64,000 nt of DNA from Siphonodentalium dalli (Eukaryota; Mollusca; Scaphopoda; Gadilida; Siphonodentaliidae), in assembly GCA_032622095.1 (NCBI GenBank), contig CP136062.1:224144578-224208577 (forward strand), written 5' to 3'. The position numbers and the translations under genes are program-made. The notes under the pieces were generated by a model. That model searched no databases and was not told where the DNA came from. It worked only from the letters and a program-made list of their open reading frames with translations. Within the stretch, counting starts at the first letter, position 1. Every line of letters starts with the position of its first letter. This document shows positions 44,983 through 54,314 of this stretch, in pieces.

Positions 44983-45565
44983 TTCGACTTAACCCTTTAC
45001 CCAACAGAAGGGCCCTGTGCCAATGCATTCTCTTATATATGCGAGTCGACCATAGGTCGCCTCGCATATATAAGAGAATGCATTGGCTTAACACATGAAG
45101 CATTATAAAATTGTTAAAGAATGTAAGAAAAAATGGTAAAAAAAGATTTTTTTTAGGTCAATGCATTCTCTTATATATGCGAGGCGACCTATGGTTGACT
45201 CGCATATATAAGAGAATGCATTGGCACAGGGCATAACTGTAACTATCACAATGTGGTGAAGGAGCCGGTTCCAATGATATCCATATGTGTATGGTTCTAT
45301 TGGGACAGACCGAAGATATTTTAGGCTGTTGAAGCTTTATTTGGCCGGTTTTGGCCGGTTTGTTGGGTAAAGGGTTAACCATAGTAATTCGTGTTATAAG
45401 CTGGCTGGTGGAACCAAATTTCATTTCGTCTTAAGCGGGAATTTCGACTTATCCACCTTCGACTTAACCGTGATTATTCTATTGGCTTTGCACACAAGCT
45501 CAGACGGGACCAGGCAATGGCTTCGACTTAAATGGGGTATTCGAGTTACCGACGTTCGACTTAAC
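44983..45565 (+). repeat. Degenerate TTCGACTTAA-motif patch, interrupted by a MITE
   Basis: The motif TTCGACTTAA or a close variant occurs at 44,983, 45,425 (TTCGTCTTAAGCG), 45,443, 45,459, 45,522, 45,540 (TTCGAGTTA) and 45,555. Without the MITE at 44,993-45,374 these would lie within about 200 bp. The spacing is irregular, so this is a decayed repeat rather than a clean tandem array. No gene is seen here. Confidence 0.6.
44993..45374 (-). mobile_element. piggyBac-like MITE with two hairpins, family 1 copy 1
   Basis: A 382-bp element bounded by CCCTTTACCCAACA and its reverse complement, with TTAA on both sides (44,989-44,992 and 45,375-45,378). CCC-type ends plus a TTAA duplication are the known signature of piggyBac-superfamily elements; there is no transposase, so it is non-autonomous. 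Inside are two hairpins of about 65 bp (45,020-45,086 and 45,159-45,223), each with arms starting CCAATGCATTCTC and a few-base loop, separated by an A+T-rich spacer. It is inverted relative to the copies at 55.5 and 58.2 kb and more diverged from them than they are from each other. Confidence 0.85.
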
Positions 45566-45886
45566 AAAGTTTGTGTAACATATATTGACTTTTTTTAACA
45601 TTACACTGTGCACCTCTTGATAGAATGATATCTACGCAATATTTATGATTGGTGTAAGTCACTATAAGAACAAAATATGTCTACATTTTAATATTCACTT
45701 TCTCTTTATGGTGGTGTTAAGTTAAGTTGAAGACGAGATGTGGCCCTGATGTGGTACGACATTCACTATGTTCGTTTTAGACTTCAAATTCATGCGAGAT
45801 CCAGAAGTGCCGCGATTTGTAGCCATCTGCATTGGTTCGTGCGAAACAATCTGTTGCACATATTTCATTTGAAAACCAAAATCCAG

Positions 45887-45904
45887 TATTCAAAATTTTG
45901 AATA
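45887..45904. other. 18-bp perfect palindrome
   Basis: TATTCAAAATTTTGAATA equals its own reverse complement. An imperfect inverted pair built on CAAAGCTTCA and TGAAGCTTTG follows within about 70 bp. This may be a decayed foldback element; no function is evident. Confidence 0.4.
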
Positions 45905-45980
45905 CAACGATATCGATTCGAATCAAAGCTTCATGGCGATTTTGAATCGAATCAAATCCTTGAAGCTTTGCAGGTTCCTA

Positions 45981-46180
45981 GTTAGTAGTGCCCTAGATGT
46001 GCTGTGCTCGGGACAGTATCAAGTTATATGTGAATCCGGAGGTTAGTAGCACCCTAGATGTGTTATGCTCGGGACAGTATCAAGTTATATGTGAATCCGG
46101 AGGTTAGTAGCACCCTAGATGTGCCATTCTCGGGTGTATCAAGTTATATGTGAATCTGGAGGTTAGTAGCACCCTAGATC
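45981..46180 (+). repeat. 61-bp tandem repeat, about 3.3 copies
   Basis: Units start with GTTAGTAG at 45,981, 46,042, 46,103 and 46,162, giving periods of 61, 61 and 59 bp. Each contains CCCTAGATG, CTCGGGACAGTATC and AAGTTATATGTGAATC. The third unit has lost a few bases around CTCGGGTGTATC. The last copy is partial. Confidence 0.85.
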
Positions 46181-47061
46181 ATGCCATGAATACTCCACCT
46201 ATGCATGTAGAGATTATATTCCACCAAAACCTGTTCTGACAGGGAACTTTATAACATTGAACAAACACGGCAGAGAATATATTTCTTTGTTAATATTTGT
46301 TCCGCAAAAATCTACTTCACAATAGGGGGTGGTCCCAGCTTGATATAGCATGCCGTTTGGTGATTTTTTTTAGCAGATATGGCAATAAACATTGAATTAA
46401 TTTTCTTGCAGAAATTCCATGATTGTAAGCGACGCAAATCAAAATCACTCACTAAGTCACTTAAATCATGCAACTTTCAGTTGGGACCTTCACCTACAGT
46501 GAACTACATTATTGTTTCGTTGGGGGAAGAAATCTTGTCTAAACAAGTGTGACATGTTCCACAGACCATACAAGTGTGAAGGTCACAAACCATATATGTA
46601 ACAAAACCCATTTGCATGTGACACGAAATTTGAAACAAATAATGAGCTAGTCCATAAATTGAAAGCAACAGTATTTCAAAACCAGCCTTGAATATTTAGA
46701 ACACTATTCTAATAAATGAGGTCAAATTTGAATACATGTACAATATGGCAATATATACACAATGTACAACAATGTACTGGATACAACTGATCAAACAGCA
46801 TCTAGAACTTGTTAGGGTGAATAGAAAAGAAATGAGGATCAGAAGACATGGAAAGTAAACAGTGGCGTGAGCAGGCTGGCATGAGGATAAATTTGCAGAT
46901 GAATAGACAGTGAGAAATACTAAGAAAGAGATAGCGAGTGAGAGAGAACTAACACAAGATACACGTAATCAGTAGAACTTATGTTATAGCGAATGTGTCC
47001 ATATTAGGAATCCAAATGAAATACACACTTCCTATCCATGGGTTGCCAAATTCCATGCTAG
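46181..47061. other. Unannotated intergenic stretch
   Basis: No open frame with recognisable protein features, no RNA gene and no clear repeat seen. Base composition is ordinary for the non-satellite part of this window. Confidence 0.5.
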
Positions 47062-47248
47062 TTTTTCCGCCAAGGAAAGCCCTCACTAAACTATATGGAT
47101 TATATCTCCGGCCTTGTGTCATCAGGAGGGTTAAAATTTATTGTCCGTTTATTGCCTGCCTACTCCGGTCAATCAGTGCTCAGATTAGCCACGCACGAAT
47201 GCGCCCGGTATAACTCCCGAATTCTGACAATGTATTCTGGTCAGTTTT
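47062..47248 (-). repeat. Dispersed repeat, inverted partner of 54,934-55,125
   Basis: About 187 bp that match the reverse complement of 54,934-55,125 along their whole length, including the shared words TTTTTCC, ATATGGATTAT, CATCAGGAGGGTTAAAATTT and GCCTACTCCGGTCAATCAG. There are scattered substitutions. It has no coding potential of its own; the open frame crossing it is incidental. It is probably a MITE or SINE-like fragment of unknown family. Confidence 0.75.
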
Positions 47249-49149
47249 AATTTCCTCGTGCTGTCAGGACGTGATTAACTAAAGGGAGTATTTTTCTGAA
47301 TTGCGAGTTTATCAACTCAATATTTATTGTTAATAACAAACTTGCAATTTATAAATAAACGCACAGAAACTTTTCGTTTCATAGTATGCGTTACGTAATT
47401 TGTTAGTATGCGTTACGTGTTTTTTATCAACTCAATGTCTCTAATTTCCGTGATCGAATTCACTATACAAAATTCGACATAGCTAGCCATTTTGAAAATG
47501 ACTACAGCCTCACATAATTTACTCGTGGAACACATATATTGCATTATTGTGCAACATATACGATGGGATAACTCGTCCGATTTCGGACGCTATGTGGAAC
47601 GATATGTGAAGTCTCCTAATTTCGTGCTACACATGTTCTATTTCAATTTCTAATTTTCACGAAGTCGACTCATCTCTAAGTTCATATCATGTATACTGCT
47701 AAAGCATACATGTCACAGCTCTGTTAGTTCACAGTAGGTTGCCCAGGACAGAAATGTCTCCTTGGCAATAATATACATGACTGAATAAAAAAGATAGTCC
47801 AATGAAATTTCTTTTGCCTGAACGAATTGTAATGTTGCTGTTTAGCAACCGGATCTCAACTGACATTTGGGACATGATTATCATAGACCTTAAGGACATC
47901 ATTATAGATATCCAACACTGGACCAACAGGTCGTTATCTTTAATTGTGTTTTCACGATTAATACCTACAAATCTAAACTAGCCAAAAATGTATGAACATG
48001 CGGGCTTGTATTTGTTGTTGTTTGTATTTGGATACTTGCAACATTATCGCGAATGTTACTGCGACTTCAAGGTATTTATTGGAACATCATGACTCGTTTC
48101 TTGCGATTCCATATCCTATAACTCATTGTATTGGAACAATCGTTAGTAACAAGGCGATTATGTTCATTATAATATGTAGAGTACGTATTATATGACCTCT
48201 GTTCAAATAATGCTGTGTTGCTATAATAAATAGTGTCTCATTCTTTACATGCATGTACAGTATGACTGACAGAGTCAGGTTATTACACATCGGTTGACTG
48301 GTTTGATTGGGGCCTTGGATAATACGATACACAAGATTTGGCGACAAAGGAATTTCATTTCAATTATCGAAAGGAAATCTCCATCAATCATAATCTGTCA
48401 TTTTTCGGTGACACTTGTGTCTGTTTCTTTGCAATCACTCCATTCAGCTTGGCTGCATGGAATTCCCTGATCCCAGTCTGCAAAGATACGTCAGCATATT
48501 AACCTGACCATTCAACTACAGTTTGCTTAACTATCCAATGATAATTCTGTCCGTGGTAAGAAATCTTTGGAGGCATCTGGGATGAGGGCCTTGATGAGAG
48601 CCTACTTGTGCCAAGTCATCATATCCGATGTGAACTTGGTACCAAAAGGCATACTGTGTCCCCATGCCAAGCGCCTTGTTCTTGCAGGACATGGTCGAAG
48701 TATTGAAATGATTCATTGGCTAGCCAGTGTCATGACAAATTTCAAGTAAATCAATGTTTATACTTATTCTCATCGGGCAGATGATTTCACATCCACAGTT
48801 TCTCAATTAAAATTGTCTATATTTGTGAGGTTCTGCATGTGATCAGCATATCCAAATAGACAACATCTGACCTCTTATCCTCAGACATTAGTGTTTGTCG
48901 ATAAACTCAAATTAATTAGGTCCAATAATAAGGAAATATTACGGTATCAGTGTCTCATCGCCACAATACCATACAAACATCATAGGCATACAAATGGTAA
49001 GCATGAAACATGGTATGGCCAGCAGTAATAGGTTCATATCAAAGGCACAATGGCGTAAGAACTGACTATGCATCAATATGGCGACAAGTTTCACCGATAC
49101 TTTCATACTTCCACGCTTTTCAACCGTGAATAGTAAAGGTGAACTAGTA
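47249..49149. other. Unannotated intergenic stretch
   Basis: No recognisable gene. GTATGCGTTACGT occurs twice within 25 bp near 47,385 and 47,405, and TTATCAACTCAAT occurs twice (about 47,308 and 47,427), so a small local duplication is present. A more G+C-rich patch at about 48,550-48,740 is open on both strands for about 60 codons but resembles no family I know; it could be a transposon remnant. Confidence 0.45.
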
Positions 49150-49480
49150 TGCCTATATATTGTCACGTGCCACAGATGCACTTCCAATAGCCTTTCCAAC
49201 AGAGTCCATCACTTGGCTCTGCCTTCTATTTACATATGTTGAACCAATAATATGACAAATAGACTTCACTCACATATAAAGCACGGTTACAGGACATACA
49301 TTTATATTGCACCTGGCCTCTGCCAATATAATTTCCAGCAGAGTCCGAAACATGGCTCTTTTCCTTCTATTGCTGCATATCCAATTGATTATCTGGCGCA
49401 TAACAGACAGGACAGCATTTGTATTGTCCCGCGTATAAAGCACAGTTGCATCAAAAGCCTTTATATTGTGTACGACCGCT
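49150..49480 (+). repeat. Diverged tandem duplication, unit about 140-160 bp
   Basis: Matching words recur in order: AGAGTCC followed by TGGCTCT and CCTTCTAT at 49,201 and 49,340, and TATAAAGCAC followed by TTTATATTG at 49,275 and 49,434. A TATATTG...CTTCCAATA segment precedes each AGAGTCC. Offsets of 139 and 159 bp show internal indels. The 102-codon frame running through it looks incidental. Confidence 0.55.
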
Positions 49481-49923
49481 TCTATGCGTCTAATGGATTT
49501 GTCAACGATGAGCTAGAATCTTGGGACCGCTCTTTTGTGGAATTAAAAATTTCATATTAACAACCCTCCCACAAAATTCTGCTCCAGTATATACTTGTAA
49601 GCCTACAACATAACTTCAAACATACCATAAGTAGTCTTTGCTGATTGGTGTGAAATAAGTATAGTATATCATCCAAATTGAATGACCAAGCTATCCTGTG
49701 TGCTCAATATTGTACACAATTTCTTATATACATATGTAGTCGAGTATGATGCAAGTGATATATCAACACAAATTAGATACAGCTTAGAAACCAGTAAGTC
49801 ACTTTTAACATATGCTACATGAATTATATACAAGTGTCTAGCTTACAAAAGTAATCATAATATCTGTAATTTGGAGGTCCTTAAACCCCCATCACAATAC
49901 CATTCGTGGCAGATGGCCAGGTG

Positions 49924-49924
<1 letters not shown>
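49481..49924. other. Unannotated intergenic stretch
   Basis: A+T-rich sequence with no gene, RNA or repeat that I can support. Confidence 0.5.

Positions 49925-49980
<56 letters not shown>
49925..49980 (+). repeat. Poly(C) tract of 56 bases, then short (CA)n
   Basis: Fifty-six consecutive C residues are followed directly by TCACACACACAAC. The complementary strand is poly(G), so four-stranded structures are possible. The exact length is unreliable in any assembly. Confidence 0.9.
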
Positions 49981-49982
<2 letters not shown>

Positions 49983-50627
49983 ACACACACAACAGACACC
50001 ACCCATACACATCAGGAACAAGTACCGATAATATATATGGGAACTAATCTCCATTCGGATACAAAGTTATGCAATAAATACCCGAGTTATAACAAACCTA
50101 TACAGAAATTGGAGACTACATTATCCGGCGTTTATTTATGCAATCGAACGATAAGAATAGCAACAACATAAGACGACACACGCACATATGCTCGGTAATG
50201 ATGTTAGTGGGCAAGTCTGGAAATGATGTTTACTACAATGTCCTTGTTTCTCGATCTCTGACCCACATACCTCACAATCAACCACGCATCAAAAGCACGG
50301 ACAACTTTATAGTGCGTGTTATTGCAAACAATTAATGGGTCAATTTCCCCAGTCGAAATCACAAAGCCGATCATCACGACAGTTACGACCAAACAATCAG
50401 ACGCGTTTTTACCTTGCCTATCCGCCTGACCGTCTAGTCGTCAATGTGTCCATCATGCACTAACTTCAAAACATAGTAAAATGGATATCTTTCGGAAACT
50501 GCTGGAAATGACAGGTATATAATTATGATTCTAGATTACATTAGAAGTCCAACATTGGCAATTTGAAACTGAATATGCACACTATTTAATTAAGTTACAA
50601 TGACAAGCACAAATATGTAAAACTACC
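49981..50627. other. Unannotated stretch upstream of the LINE
   Basis: No gene or RNA recognised. Overlapping short frames on both strands at about 50,140-50,390 show no protein features. Confidence 0.5.
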
Positions 50628-50636
50628 CAATTACCA
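50628..50636 (+). repeat. Candidate LINE target-site duplication, 5' copy
   Basis: CAATTACCA here is repeated exactly at 54,289-54,297, just after the CAAT-rich LINE tail. Nine bases between two short A+T-rich regions could be chance, and CR1-type elements often lack clean duplications, so the 5' boundary stays tentative. Confidence 0.4.
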
Positions 50637-50819
50637 AATTGAACAATTTAATGACTCGTATATTCTTCACCGCGATTTCCCCCGTCACCATATGCACCAT
50701 GCGCAGATGTAAGGTCGTGTATTATTATTACCCAGCTTACAAGAGCTGTATTTTTGCAAAAATATTGCTTATTTTATACTTTTTCATGTCATTGTTATTA
50801 TTGAATGTATTTCACTTCT

Positions 50820-50833
50820 TGTCTCTGGTCCAT
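50820..50833 (+). other. 14-bp inverted partner, 5' side of the LINE frame
   Basis: TGTCTCTGGTCCAT, about 20 bp before the LINE start codon, is the exact reverse complement of 54,078-54,091 in the 3' UTR. The two could pair in the transcript and bring its ends together; this is inference. Confidence 0.5.
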
Positions 50834-50853
50834 GTATATACACATAATCAAAT

Positions 50854-53800
50854 ATGGCTAGTAGTAGAATAAGTTTAACTGAATTGCAGGAGAATGATGT
50901 GTATGACTTTGTTCTGCTGTCAAATGCAACCGATGACTTTGAAGAAATGGAGTCCCCTTTCGCTTTCCAGGAAAATACATGTCGCTATCTTACCACCGAT
51001 CAACAACAATGTCCCTCCGATGTGGCAACTTCCCTGTCAGTAATGCACCTTAATGTACGCAGTCTCACGGCAAATTATGATTCAGTTTGCCATCTTATTT
51101 CATGTAGTCAAGAAAAGGGGAACAGCTGTGATGTAATTGGATTCTCAGAAATCTTTAAAATTCATGATCATATAAATTACGATATTGAAAACTACCATCC
51201 CCCAGTATTCATGACGCGCCCCGAAAATGACGATGGTCGTGGTGGGGTTGTCCTCTATATCAAAGTTACCATACCTTTCATTATTAGATCGGACTTAACA
51301 GATTTTGAGCCCCATGTTTTCGAATCCATAATTGTTGAGGTTTACCCTAATACTAGAAACGCACACGTGGTAGGATGCATTTATAGACCGAATTCAGCCC
51401 CTCTAGCTGATATAAACAAATTCCTCGAAAAATTTAACGTACTGATGGAGAAAATTAGCTCTGAAAATAAAAAGTCTTACCTAATGGGCGACACAAATAT
51501 AGACTTATTGAATTTCAGTCAACACTCTAAAACTAACACATTTGTAGAAAATGTCTTCAGTCAAGGTTTTATTCCACTAATAACCAAACCGACGCGAGTA
51601 ACCGAATACACTGCCACCCTAATCGATAACATCTTTACTAATGTCCTGTCAACAACCCAGAGTGGAATTATTGTTACTGACATATCAGACCATTTCGCGA
51701 TATTTGCATTAGAATCGGCGGACACAAATCTTAAACGCAAATCTACTCCTCATACTCATAGAAACTTTTCGAGAGCTAATATAGAGAAATTTAAAGACCA
51801 ACTAAATACAACAGATTTCAGTTGCGTTATGAATATTAGCTGTGCGAACGAAGCTTATAATAATTTTCTTGAAATTTATCTAGATATTTTTAATACTGCC
51901 TTCCCCGAAATTCAAACAAATAGTACTAGCAAATACACCAAACACATGCCTTGGATGACAACGGGTCTACTAAAATCATCGCAAACAAAAAGCAAATTAC
52001 TCAAGAAAAAACTTAAGAAACCAAATGAGATCAACATACAAAAGTACAAAGCATATTGCAAACTATTCAACAAAGTGAAAAGATTATGTAAAAGTAGTTA
52101 CTATGAGAATTTGTTGGAACAAAATAAACGCGACATCAAAAAGACTTGGAGTATTTTACGCGGATTAATAAAAAATACGAGAACTATGCCAAAACCGCCA
52201 CCATCTTTTACACACGAAAATGAAGTAATCGACGATCCTAAGAAAATTGCAGACATATTCAATGAATTCTTTTCTGGAATTGGCACTGCTATATCAAATG
52301 AAGTGGCATTGTCTTCCATCGCCAATTACAGAAACTATCTCACCGGTGAATATGCTAATAACATGTGGATCGAAGAGACAACGGAACAAGAAATAGTCGA
52401 AACTGCCGAAAAAATTAAAAATAAATCGAGTACAGATACTCATGGGATATCTTCCAAACTTCTAAAAGAATCTATATACCAAATTGCATCCCCTCTAAAT
52501 CACATATACAACCTATCGCTGTCACAAGGAATATTTCCTACAAAAATGAAAATAGCAAAAGTAATACCTATTTTCAAAAATGGTGACCCCCAAATGTTTA
52601 ACAACTATCGCCCAATCAGTATTCTCCCTTCATTTTCTAAATTGTTGGAAAAAATAATGTCAAAAAGACTTGTGTCTTTTCTAAATAAATTCAACATTTT
52701 GTACGAACATCAATATGGCTTCCGCAAATCTCCCTCAACTACGCATCCTATGTTACATCTTTTGAAACACGTAACTAAAAATAACGACAAGTCAACAAGA
52801 GACTCAACATTAGCCATATTTATAGACCTCTCAAAGGCATTCGATACCGTCTATCATGAAATACTCCTATCTAAAATGCACTTTTACGGAATACGTGGTA
52901 TTGCTCTCAACTGGTTTAGGAGCTACCTGGAAACGAGAAGTCAATGTGTTGAATATGCTAATAATGTATCTACTCACAGGACGATAACGTGTGGTGTACC
53001 ACAAGGCTCAATTCTTGGACCAATAATGTTTTTATTGTACGCAAATGACGTACACAAATCGACGTCAATGAAAACTCTGTCATTCGCAGATGATACAACT
53101 CTTTATATGTCTGATTGCAATATCAAACGACTTAAAAGTACAGCAAATGATGAACTTATTAAAGTATATCAGTGGTGTTGCAGTAATAAACTGAAAATAA
53201 ATATCGAGAAATGCCGATATATAATGATGCACCCCCCTAATAACGAACATAAATCAAATCAAATGAAAATATCATTAAATGGAAAAGACCTTATACAAGT
53301 TGGCAACCGCAATGTGGAAAATTCTGTCAAATTTTTGGGTGTCAAAATAGACGAAAACTTGAAATTTAAAGCACACGTTGAAACAATTTGCTCAAAAATT
53401 TCCAAGGCCATATGCTGTCTGAATAGGGTAAAACATCTATTAACAACTAAATCTCTAAAATTGTTGTACTTCTCGTTAATTCACAGTCACTTGTTATATG
53501 CAATCCAAATTTGGGGCCATTCGAAAAGTACAGGCAGAATAACCACCTTACAGAAGCGGGCAATGAGAGTCATATGTAGAAAAAAATATAATAGTCACAC
53601 CGACCCACTCTTTATATCTGAACACATTTTGAAATTCGATGATCTATATCGTTTACACACATCACTCTTCGTGCACGATTGGCACTATGATAGGCTACCA
53701 ACTTCATTTATTAATTATTTTGAAACGTCAAAAAATAAAACCAGACAATATGGTCAACTAATATCGCATACTCCGAAAACAGCATTTAGCTCTGAACTAC

Positions 53801-53979
53801 CAGTCTTTTCTTTCATCAACATTTGGTCAGACGTCAGTTGTGATGCGAAATATATCTGGAGCAAATCTGCATTCAAAGCCGAATACACCAAAAAGGCTAT
53901 CTGTCATTATCAACTGATAGTAAATTGCGACAACCCCCGATGTACTGACTGTATAACCACCCATGCCTCGCAAGAATAA
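50854..53979 (+). CDS. LINE endonuclease/reverse transcriptase polyprotein
   Basis: 1,041 residues, uninterrupted. The N-terminal third is an apurinic-type endonuclease of the exonuclease-endonuclease-phosphatase fold: MHLNVRSL (64-71), catalytic Glu in GFSEI (Glu99), GRGGVVLY (128-135), IYRP (176-179), GDTNID (212-217), TLIDNIFTN (255-263) and SDH (278-280). All usual catalytic positions are present. The reverse transcriptase follows: KVIPIFKNGD (569-578), NNYRPISILP (583-592), YGFRKSPST (621-629), FIDLSKAFD with catalytic Asp658, GVPQGSILGP (714-723) and FADDTTLY with Asp746/Asp747. The thumb region includes KFLGVKID (826-833). The tail is Cys-rich (Cys1017, 1025, 1030, 1033). By known family function it nicks target DNA and copies its own RNA at the nick. 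The start was chosen as the first Met before the endonuclease. Exact clade uncertain (CR1, Crack or Daphne-like). Confidence 0.95.
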   Translation: MASSRISLTELQENDVYDFVLLSNATDDFEEMESPFAFQENTCRYLTTDQQQCPSDVATSLSVMHLNVRSLTANYDSVCHLISCSQEKGNSCDVIGFSEIFKIHDHINYDIENYHPPVFMTRPENDDGRGGVVLYIKVTIPFIIRSDLTDFEPHVFESIIVEVYPNTRNAHVVGCIYRPNSAPLADINKFLEKFNVLMEKISSENKKSYLMGDTNIDLLNFSQHSKTNTFVENVFSQGFIPLITKPTRVTEYTATLIDNIFTNVLSTTQSGIIVTDISDHFAIFALESADTNLKRKSTPHTHRNFSRANIEKFKDQLNTTDFSCVMNISCANEAYNNFLEIYLDIFNTAFPEIQTNSTSKYTKHMPWMTTGLLKSSQTKSKLLKKKLKKPNEINIQKYKAYCKLFNKVKRLCKSSYYENLLEQNKRDIKKTWSILRGLIKNTRTMPKPPPSFTHENEVIDDPKKIADIFNEFFSGIGTAISNEVALSSIANYRNYLTGEYANNMWIEETTEQEIVETAEKIKNKSSTDTHGISSKLLKESIYQIASPLNHIYNLSLSQGIFPTKMKIAKVIPIFKNGDPQMFNNYRPISILPSFSKLLEKIMSKRLVSFLNKFNILYEHQYGFRKSPSTTHPMLHLLKHVTKNNDKSTRDSTLAIFIDLSKAFDTVYHEILLSKMHFYGIRGIALNWFRSYLETRSQCVEYANNVSTHRTITCGVPQGSILGPIMFLLYANDVHKSTSMKTLSFADDTTLYMSDCNIKRLKSTANDELIKVYQWCCSNKLKINIEKCRYIMMHPPNNEHKSNQMKISLNGKDLIQVGNRNVENSVKFLGVKIDENLKFKAHVETICSKISKAICCLNRVKHLLTTKSLKLLYFSLIHSHLLYAIQIWGHSKSTGRITTLQKRAMRVICRKKYNSHTDPLFISEHILKFDDLYRLHTSLFVHDWHYDRLPTSFINYFETSKNKTRQYGQLISHTPKTAFSSELPVFSFINIWSDVSCDAKYIWSKSAFKAEYTKKAICHYQLIVNCDNPRCTDCITTHASQE

Positions 53980-54077
53980 TCTATATAAGTCCCGTAGCTT
54001 GTGATTATGATAATTGCCTCACCGAGCATCATCTCTCCTGCAATAACCAATTACTCATTCAAGAAAAGAGCTTAGTT

Positions 54078-54091
54078 ATGGACCAGAGACA
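54078..54091 (+). other. 14-bp inverted partner, 3' side of the LINE frame
   Basis: ATGGACCAGAGACA, about 100 bp after the LINE stop codon, is the exact reverse complement of 50,820-50,833. Confidence 0.5.
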
Positions 54092-54163
54092 CCACTTGAA
54101 TCACTCACATGATTTTTGTACATACGTTGATTATATAATCAGGCCTTAATCACCAAATCTGCG

Positions 54164-54210
54164 CCAGGGGATGACAGGAAGACAGTCCTCGAGATTATGT
54201 CATCCCCTGG
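54164..54210 (+). promoter_or_regulatory. LINE 3' UTR hairpin
   Basis: CCAGGGGATGACA (54,164-54,176) pairs perfectly with TGTCATCCCCTGG (54,198-54,210) around a 21-base loop. A G+C-rich 13-bp stem close to the 3' end is the type of structure known, in some stringent LINEs, to be recognised by the element's own reverse transcriptase. That role here is inference. Confidence 0.7.
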
Positions 54211-54314
54211 TGATATAATGTTATACTCTTCTTGTATTATAATTGTCATAAACATAAGTATTCATTATATCACCAATAAACAATCAATCAATTACCACAA
54301 AATTAACACCAACC

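Larger units (their letters stand above)
50637..54288 (+). mobile_element. LINE retrotransposon of the CR1/Jockey group, coding-intact
   Basis: About 3.65 kb if the candidate target-site duplication is right. It has a short 5' UTR of about 217 bp, one long frame (50,854-53,979) with endonuclease and reverse transcriptase, and a 3' UTR of about 309 bp. The 3' UTR has a strong hairpin (54,164-54,210) and ends in AATAAACAATCAATCAAT, a short-repeat tail of the kind known for CR1-related elements rather than poly(A). No ORF1 is recognisable upstream, so the copy is either a single-ORF type or 5'-truncated. The intact frame indicates recent insertion. Confidence 0.85.

Noticed and set aside
44923-45424. 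Short frames on both strands across MITE copy 1
   Set aside because: They run through hairpin arms and terminal repeats of a non-coding element.
50639-50872. 77-codon frame before the LINE coding region as ORF1
   Set aside because: It lacks any zinc knuckle, coiled coil or RRM-like pattern known from LINE ORF1 proteins and is dominated by A+T-driven hydrophobic codons.
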